Below are positions 6,841 to 10,718 of a stretch of DNA of 10,718 bases, one piece after another. The notes beneath the pieces are model-generated. The model saw nothing but the letters and a program-made list of their open reading frames with translations, was not told the origin of the DNA and searched no databases. Position 1 is the first letter of the stretch. The number at the start of each line of letters is the position of its first letter. This DNA comes from Saprospiraceae bacterium (GTDB taxonomy: Bacteria; Bacteroidota; Bacteroidia; Chitinophagales; Saprospiraceae), in the NCBI GenBank assembly GCA_015494245.1, contig WGBN01000092.1:1-10718 (forward strand), given 5' to 3'. The position numbers and the translations under genes were made by a program.

Positions 6841-6856
6841 CCACCCGCGAAAAATG

Positions 6857-7309
6857 CTATATGATAAAAGCCGTATAGAATTTCTGCAGAAAAGCCGGAT
6901 AATTTTCGGCGGATTTTTTACGGAGCATTTCGTTGAAGTTGGAGAGGGCTACGGGCCATACGGCTGTAACGATTTGCATTTTGAGGAAGTCGGGTTGGTC
7001 TTCTATGAGTTTTTGGCAGTAGGCTTCGGCGGCTTTTTGGTTGGGGAAGCCGGAGAGGGTGATGACCGGTTGTTTGCCGAGGAAGGGGATGCGATAGAGT
7101 TGCATGTGGATGGGTTTGCCGGAAGGCAGCAATTCGTTGTAGCGGGCTACCTGGCCTGCAATTTCTTTGGAATTGGCCCAGACATCGGAGAGGAGGATGA
7201 GTACGTAGTGTTCTTCTTTGCTTGCGGCCTGGAATTGGGGTGAAGTTTGGGCCGGGCTCCATTTGGCGAAAGCCAGAAAAAACAGGAGGGTTGCAGTAAA
7301 GTACTTCAT
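6857..7309 (-). CDS. Small secreted protein resembling the C-terminal domain of PorW/SprE-like proteins
   Basis: Predicted exported protein of 150 residues with no enzymatic motif. Residues 1-21 form a signal peptide (MKYFTATLLFFLAFAKWSPAQ) with likely cleavage after SPAQ. It has no lipobox cysteine, so it is probably periplasmic and soluble. The mature part reads HYVLILLSD (34-42), then ITLSGFPNQKAAEAYCQKLI, then VALSNFNEMLRKKSAENYPAFLQKFY. This pattern (a strand, an F/FPN-K--A--Y block, then a S-x-x-NF-x-x-L-x-x-K-x-x-x-x-Y-x-x-F ending) resembles the ~110-residue C-terminal module of TPR proteins linked to type IX secretion and gliding, here without the TPR region. The resemblance is from memory and the role is unknown. 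It follows the symporter gene on the same strand with a 59-bp gap containing a hairpin. Confidence 0.75.
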   Translation of the reverse strand: MKYFTATLLFFLAFAKWSPAQTSPQFQAASKEEHYVLILLSDVWANSKEIAGQVARYNELLPSGKPIHMQLYRIPFLGKQPVITLSGFPNQKAAEAYCQKLIEDQPDFLKMQIVTAVWPVALSNFNEMLRKKSAENYPAFLQKFYTAFII

Positions 7310-7324
7310 GCTTGAGCGTTTGAG

Positions 7325-7359
7325 AGCGCCTCCCGTCTGATGGTTTTGCGGGAGGCGCT
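7325..7359 (-). terminator. Strong hairpin after the symporter gene (possible terminator without T-tract)
   Basis: AGCGCCTCCCG at 7325-7335 pairs perfectly with CGGGAGGCGCT at 7349-7359 (11 bp) around a 13-nt loop. It lies 9 bp past the symporter stop and 15 bp before the next - strand start codon. No T-run follows in the direction of transcription, so it may be a weak terminator, an mRNA stabiliser or an attenuator that lowers expression of the small secreted protein. Confidence 0.5.
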
Positions 7360-7368
7360 GAGGTTCTT

Positions 7369-8898
7369 TTAGACTTTTCCGCTTTCTTTCATTTGGCGGA
7401 TGGCTTTAAGATAACGCTTCATTTCCTCTTTTACTACGGGTGTCAGCAGGAAAAGTCCGATGAGGTTGGGGACGGCCATGGCGAAAATCATGGCATCGGA
7501 AAAGTCTATGACGTTTTGGAGGCTGGCGGAGGCACCTATGACGACGAAGGTGCAGAAGAGCAGTTTGTAGGTCAGGTCAGCTATTTTGCCGCGGCCGAAG
7601 AGGTACATCCAGGCTTGCAGGCCGTAGTAAGACCAGGAGATCATGGTCGAGAAGGCGAAGAGGATGACGGCTACGGTGAGCACGTAGGGGAACCAGGGCA
7701 AGACCGTTTGGAAGGCTTCGGAGGTGAGGGCTACGCCGTCGCCGGTGGAGCTGTTGTAGGTGCCCGTAACGATGATGACGAGGGCCGTCATGGTGCAGAT
7801 GACTACGGTGTCTATGAAGGGTCCCATTTGGGCAACATAGCCCTCGCTGGCGGGGTAATTGGTACGCACGGCCGAGTGGGCGATGGCTGCCGAGCCTATG
7901 CCGGCTTCATTGGAGAAGGCCGCACGGCGGAAGCCCTGGATGAGGACGCCTACAAATCCGCCTGTTATGCCCATGGGGGTGAAGGCCTGGGTGAATATTT
8001 TGCCGAAAGCGGACGGGATGCCGGCGTAGTTGACGATGAGGATGATGATGGCGGCCAGCAGGTAGATACCCACCATGAAGGGGACGACTTTCTCCGTAAC
8101 CTTGCCGATGCGCTTGATGCCGCCGATGATGACCAAAGCGACGAAGATGGCGATGACCAGGCCAAAGAGGAAGCCCGCATTGCCGGAGGTGGCTCCAATC
8201 AGGCTGTTGAATTGTTGGGCGGCCTGATTGGCCTGAAACATGTTGCCGCCGCCAAAAGAGCCGCCTATGCACATGATGGCGAAAAATGCGGCCAGCACTT
8301 TTCCCAGGCCGGCGAGATTGCGGGCTTTGAGTCCCTTGCTGAGGTAGTACATGGGGCCGCCGTACACGGTGCCGTCGGGGCCCACATCGCGGTATTTTAC
8401 GCCGAGGGTGCACTCCACGAACTTGGAAGACATGCCGAGGAAGCCCGCAACGATCATCCAAAAAGTAGCACCCGGCCCGCCGAGGGAGATGGCTACGGCC
8501 ACGCCGGCAATGTTGCCCAGGCCCACCGTACCGGAGAGCGCTGCCGTGAGTGCCTGAAAATGAGAGACCTCACCTTCGTCTTCGATTTTGCTGTAGGTGC
8601 CTTTGACCGTCTCCACCGAAGTGCGGAAACCGCGGATGTTGACAAATTTGAAATAAAGGGTGAAGAAGGTCGCTGCCAGCAGCAGAAAGATGATGACCAA
8701 AGGCATGGCCGTGGTGTCTGCCGAACCAAAGTTGACGGCGTAAAAGACCACCGAGGTGATGGCATTGGTATAGGGTTCTATCCATTCGTTGATGCGCTCG
8801 TCTAAGCCTTTGGGGGCTTGTTCCTGGATTTCCTGTGCAAAGGAAATCAAAGGCAACAGCATGAAGAGCAGTGCATAAATAAGGCGAGGTGTTTTCAT
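7369..8898 (-). CDS. Sodium:alanine/glycine symporter (AGCS family)
   Basis: Inner-membrane secondary transporter that imports a small amino acid such as alanine or glycine with sodium. The 509-residue product has a signal-like hydrophobic N-terminus (1-21, ending LISFAQ), a short hydrophilic stretch, and then a multi-helix core. The family signature LSGTVGLGNIAGVAVAISLG is at 121-140, followed by GPGATFW. Other conserved blocks are GGSFGGGNMFQANQ (212-225), GFRRAAFSNEAGIGSAAIAH (322-341) and FSTMISWSYYGLQAWMYLFG near the C-terminus. The N-terminal leader makes it somewhat longer than the ~450-480 residues usual in Firmicutes and Proteobacteria; such leaders are common in Bacteroidota members. 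ATG at 8898 chosen as the only start giving the full leader. Substrate cannot be told from sequence. Divergent from the ECF sigma gene with 110 bp between. Confidence 0.94.
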   Translation of the reverse strand: MKTPRLIYALLFMLLPLISFAQEIQEQAPKGLDERINEWIEPYTNAITSVVFYAVNFGSADTTAMPLVIIFLLLAATFFTLYFKFVNIRGFRTSVETVKGTYSKIEDEGEVSHFQALTAALSGTVGLGNIAGVAVAISLGGPGATFWMIVAGFLGMSSKFVECTLGVKYRDVGPDGTVYGGPMYYLSKGLKARNLAGLGKVLAAFFAIMCIGGSFGGGNMFQANQAAQQFNSLIGATSGNAGFLFGLVIAIFVALVIIGGIKRIGKVTEKVVPFMVGIYLLAAIIILIVNYAGIPSAFGKIFTQAFTPMGITGGFVGVLIQGFRRAAFSNEAGIGSAAIAHSAVRTNYPASEGYVAQMGPFIDTVVICTMTALVIIVTGTYNSSTGDGVALTSEAFQTVLPWFPYVLTVAVILFAFSTMISWSYYGLQAWMYLFGRGKIADLTYKLLFCTFVVIGASASLQNVIDFSDAMIFAMAVPNLIGLFLLTPVVKEEMKRYLKAIRQMKESGKV

Positions 8899-8921
8899 AC
8901 GTTTTGTGTTTTGTGAATGGG

Positions 8922-8932
8922 TGGCTAAGCCA
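8922..8932. promoter_or_regulatory. Short inverted repeat TGGCT-A-AGCCA upstream of symporter
   Basis: Perfect 5-bp arms around a single A, 24 bp upstream of the symporter start codon and in the divergent symporter/sigma space. It could be an operator, but short palindromes occur by chance. No clear TAnnTTTG element is seen for the symporter. Confidence 0.25.
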
Positions 8933-8991
8933 AAACAGGGCGTTAAGATAGATACTTTATGCCTTTCGGCAAATGAGTTTGCGCATCTTTT

Positions 8992-8999
8992 TATCTTTG
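8992..8999 (+). promoter_or_regulatory. -7 element TATCTTTG directly before the ECF sigma start codon
   Basis: TATCTTTG is an exact TAnnTTTG match ending 9 bp before the ATG at 9009. Transcription would begin within a few bases of the start codon, giving a leaderless or nearly leaderless mRNA. No good TTG is seen at the expected -33 distance, so the match may be partly fortuitous. Confidence 0.45.
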
Positions 9000-9008
9000 A
9001 CGCAGTTT

Positions 9009-9581
9009 ATGGAAGACCAAAGGAGCAAAGAAGGCGTATGGCTAACCCTTTTGCGCGAACGGCCGCAGGAGGGTTTGCGTTGTATTTTTGACGCTTACTA
9101 CCAGCCTTTGTGCAGGAGCATTTTCCTGTTGGTCAGGGACCGTTCTGTGGCGGAGGATTTGGCTCAGGAGGTTTTTGTGCAGTTGTGGAACAGGCGTGAA
9201 GAACTGGAAGTGAACACTTCTCTTTGGGCTTATTTGAAGCGCTCGGGGCACAACAGGGCCTTGAACAGATTGCGCGATCAGAAGCTGAGGAGGGAGCGGG
9301 AGGCAGCAGCAGGGCGGCAACAGCAGGGAGCAGAGCAGCCCCGGCAGCGTTTGGAGGAGGCCGAGTTGCAACAAAAAGTCCAACAAGCCGTTGATGCTTT
9401 ACCTCCGCGTACGCGTCTGGTTTTTGTGCTGAGCAGATTTGAGGGCTACTCGCAAAAACAAATCGCCGAAGAACTCGGCATTTCGGTGAAAACCGTGGAA
9501 AATCAGATGACGAGAGCGCTGCGGCTGCTGCGCGAAATGTTAAAAGATCAATTGCCTCTCAAAAAGAAGGATCAGAGATAG
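9009..9581 (+). CDS. ECF RNA polymerase sigma factor, FecI-like Bacteroides-expansion type
   Basis: Directs RNA polymerase to a small regulon and is normally held inactive by the FecR protein encoded next. From the ATG at 9009 the product is 190 residues. Region sigma-2 spans about 25-90 (IFDAYYQPLCRSIFLLVRD, with DLAQEVFVQLWNRRE at 50-64). Region sigma-4 spans about 125-180 (ALPPRTRLVFVLSRFEGYS, then IAEELGISVKTVENQMTRAL at 152-171), the DNA-recognition helix-turn-helix. The linker at 95-122 is unusually rich in Q, E, R and A (AAAGRQQQGAEQPRQR). An in-frame ATG at 8973 would add 12 hydrophobic residues (MSLRIFLSLTQF) not expected in this family and would cover the -7-like element, so 9009 is preferred. 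The layout sigma-FecR-(receptor) is the usual one in this phylum. Confidence 0.93.
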   Translation: MEDQRSKEGVWLTLLRERPQEGLRCIFDAYYQPLCRSIFLLVRDRSVAEDLAQEVFVQLWNRREELEVNTSLWAYLKRSGHNRALNRLRDQKLRREREAAAGRQQQGAEQPRQRLEEAELQQKVQQAVDALPPRTRLVFVLSRFEGYSQKQIAEELGISVKTVENQMTRALRLLREMLKDQLPLKKKDQR

Positions 9582-9622
9582 GGGGTAAGGGCGTGAGAGG
9601 TGTTGTGTAATTAAGGAGTTCT

Positions 9623-9643
9623 GGCCGGAGTTCGCTTCCGGTC
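9623..9643 (+). other. Hairpin between sigma and FecR genes (GGCCGGA / TCCGGTC)
   Basis: GGCCGGA at 9623-9629 pairs with TCCGGTC at 9637-9643, including one G-T wobble, around a GTTCGCT loop. It is the first of two hairpins in the 125-bp space between sigma and anti-sigma genes. Confidence 0.5.
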
Positions 9644-9649
9644 GTAGCG

Positions 9650-9678
9650 GGCAGATGGCTGAGTATTGAGCATCTGCC
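9650..9678 (+). other. Second hairpin between sigma and FecR genes (GGCAGATG / CATCTGCC)
   Basis: GGCAGATG at 9650-9657 pairs perfectly with CATCTGCC at 9671-9678 around a 13-nt loop. No T-run follows directly. Together with the first hairpin it could attenuate, process or stabilise the sigma-fecR transcript and so set the ratio of sigma factor to anti-sigma factor. Confidence 0.5.
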
Positions 9679-9706
9679 GGATATTTGATTAAAAGAAAAG
9701 AACTGC

Positions 9707-10687
9707 GTGAACGACAAAGATTTGTTGGTAGAACTTATGGCCCGCAAGATGGCCGGAGAGCTTTCTCCCGAAGCGGAGAAGCAATTGGAGGCTTTGCTGG
9801 CATCTGATGCGGAACTTCGCGAGGAGGCTGCGCTTTTGGAGGAGTGTTGGCGCGTGAGCGGGCTGTATGCCCGGCCGGAGTTTGAAGTGGATAAGGATGC
9901 TGCCTGGGGCAAGCTGCAGCGGCGTTTGAAGGCTCAGTCTGAGGCGAAACCTCTGTGGCGGCCTTGGCTTGCGGTGGCATCTGTGGCTTTGTTGCTCGTA
10001 GCTGCTTATGTTTTCTTTATGCCCGGGAAAGGGGTGCAGATGCTTACGGCTGTTGCCCATTCAGATGTGTTTTTACAGCCGTTGCCGGATGGCAGTCGGG
10101 TTTGGCTGGCAAAAGGCTCGGAGCTCAGCTATCCCGCTTCTTTTGGCGAGACACGCGAAGTGCGCTTATCGGGCGAGGCTTATTTTGAAGTGGCCAAAGA
10201 CCCCGAGCATCCTTTTGTGGTGCAGGGTTACTACGGCCATGTACGGGTTTTGGGTACGCGTTTTGACTATCGCAGCCGGTCGGGCAGTGGAGAAAAGTTG
10301 CTGGTGGCAGAGGGCAAGGTGGCCTATGAGGTGAAGGGCGGTGAGAAGCGTCTGGTTTTAGTTAAGGAAGAGGCGGCGGCCTATGATCCCGGAAAAGACA
10401 GTTTGCAGAAAGCGAATTACAGCCCCAATGCGTTTTACTGGCAGACGGGTCGCCTGGTCTTTCGCGGGACGCCTTTGCGGGAGGTTTTGGACGAGCTCGA
10501 ATCGCTTTTTGAAGTGCGCTTTGATCGCAGTGAGATAGAGCATTTGTTGTCGTGCCGTCAGACCTTGTCTTTCAATGACCATCCCAAACTGGAAGATGTG
10601 TTGAAGGCCCTCCAAACGCACCTCGGCTGGAAGATGTGGCAAGGCGACAAAGGCGTCTGGCATTTGTCAGGTGGCAAGTGCAAATAG
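9707..10687 (+). CDS. FecR-family anti-sigma factor with DUF4974-like C-terminal domain
   Basis: Single-pass inner-membrane protein that binds the ECF sigma factor in the cytoplasm and receives a signal from an outer-membrane receptor in the periplasm. The 326-residue product has a cytoplasmic sigma-binding region at about 1-80 (ELSPEAEKQLEALLASDAEL), a membrane helix at about 87-104 (WLAVASVALLLVAAYVFF), a FecR domain at about 120-215 (LPDGSRVWLAKGSELSYP, LSGEAYFEVAKDPEHPFVV, VRVLGTRFDY) and a C-terminal domain at about 249-322 (RLVFRGTPLREVLDELESLF, then LSFNDHPKLEDVLKAL) matching DUF4974. The GTG at 9707 is chosen because it restores the full sigma-binding region; the first in-frame ATG would remove 10 residues. 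It begins 125 bp after the sigma gene, a larger gap than a tightly coupled pair. Confidence 0.93.
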   Translation: MNDKDLLVELMARKMAGELSPEAEKQLEALLASDAELREEAALLEECWRVSGLYARPEFEVDKDAAWGKLQRRLKAQSEAKPLWRPWLAVASVALLLVAAYVFFMPGKGVQMLTAVAHSDVFLQPLPDGSRVWLAKGSELSYPASFGETREVRLSGEAYFEVAKDPEHPFVVQGYYGHVRVLGTRFDYRSRSGSGEKLLVAEGKVAYEVKGGEKRLVLVKEEAAAYDPGKDSLQKANYSPNAFYWQTGRLVFRGTPLREVLDELESLFEVRFDRSEIEHLLSCRQTLSFNDHPKLEDVLKALQTHLGWKMWQGDKGVWHLSGGKCK

Positions 10688-10706
10688 CCGGCGGACTCAT
10701 TTTGCC

Positions 10707-10718
10707 ATGACCATAAAC
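10707..10718 (+). CDS. Possible first codons of the next gene (partial)
   Basis: An ATG at 10707 opens a frame reading MTIN to the window edge, 19 bp after the fecR stop. In Bacteroidota the gene after a FecR homologue is most often a TonB-dependent (SusC-like) receptor. Only four codons are visible, so the call rests on context. Confidence 0.3.

Larger units (their letters stand above)
6525..6856. other. Gene-free stretch with tandem repeats and a GC-rich palindrome
   Basis: This 332-bp space separates two - strand genes. Next to hsp20 it holds the weak hsp20 promoter. Its middle part carries two different short tandem repeats (6687-6731 and 6742-6769). Its left-hand border with the next gene is GC-rich and palindromic (6812-6840). 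A proline-rich open frame on the - strand (6844-6578) is explained by the repeats and does not look like a protein. I see no RNA gene. Confidence 0.6.

Noticed and set aside
6578..6844. Proline-rich 88-codon open frame on the - strand
   Set aside because: The PPLPPIPPI segment is just the 9-bp tandem repeat read in frame; the 7-bp repeat and a palindrome make up much of the rest.
7393..8805. 470-codon open frame on the + strand opposite the symporter
   Set aside because: Asp/Glu/Gly-rich composition expected from the antisense of a Gly/Ala/Val-rich membrane protein; no domain or start context.
8973..9008. Upstream ATG for the sigma factor
   Set aside because: Adds a hydrophobic 12-residue stretch not seen in this family and overlaps the TATCTTTG element; kept only as an alternative.

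Overview
The window looks like chromosomal DNA of a Bacteroidota bacterium, probably from the Saprospiraceae/Chitinophagia side. The grounds are sequence-level. There is a Bacteroides-expansion-type ECF sigma factor followed by a FecR anti-sigma factor with a C-terminal DUF4974-like domain. TAnnTTTG-type -7 elements (TACTTTTG, TATCTTTG) lie before two genes. Shine-Dalgarno sequences are weak or absent. A small secreted protein resembles the C-terminal domain of PorW/SprE-like proteins. Base composition is moderate in G+C, and the + strand is G-rich over C in genes of both orientations.

Layout. At 1-1048 (-) is an XRE regulator with a degenerate IrrE/ScfR-like C-terminal half, running off the left edge. 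It diverges from a mitochondrial-type aconitase at 1164-3422 (+). The space between them holds a clear promoter and a perfect 9-bp inverted repeat that touches the -7 element. A terminator follows, then a PPK2 polyphosphate kinase (3478-4446) and a tightly coupled GT-C membrane glycosyltransferase (4450-5898). At 5899-6077 lies a palindrome-rich segment with two strong tandem hairpins, a 12-bp palindrome and a bidirectional terminator shared with a convergent small heat-shock protein (6078-6524, -). The 6525-6856 stretch has no convincing gene. It holds 9-bp and 7-bp tandem repeats and a GC-rich palindrome. Next come a small secreted protein (6857-7309, -) and an AGCS-type sodium/amino-acid symporter (7369-8898, -). 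Divergent to the symporter is an ECF sigma/FecR pair (9009-9581 and 9707-10687, +). A possible start codon of a further gene lies at the right edge; in this phylum it would usually be a TonB-dependent outer-membrane receptor.

How the genes work together. The regulator/aconitase pair looks like a control unit for entry into the TCA or related carboxylate pathways, by analogy with RamB/PrpR regulators of acetate and propionate metabolism. PPK2 and the glycosyltransferase appear co-transcribed, but no biochemical link between them is visible. The sigma/anti-sigma pair is a cell-surface signalling unit whose target is probably just beyond the right edge. I see no RNA gene, CRISPR array, transposase or phage gene. 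Apart from the intergenic repeats this is an ordinary housekeeping and accessory stretch, and I do not see a clearly new multi-gene system.
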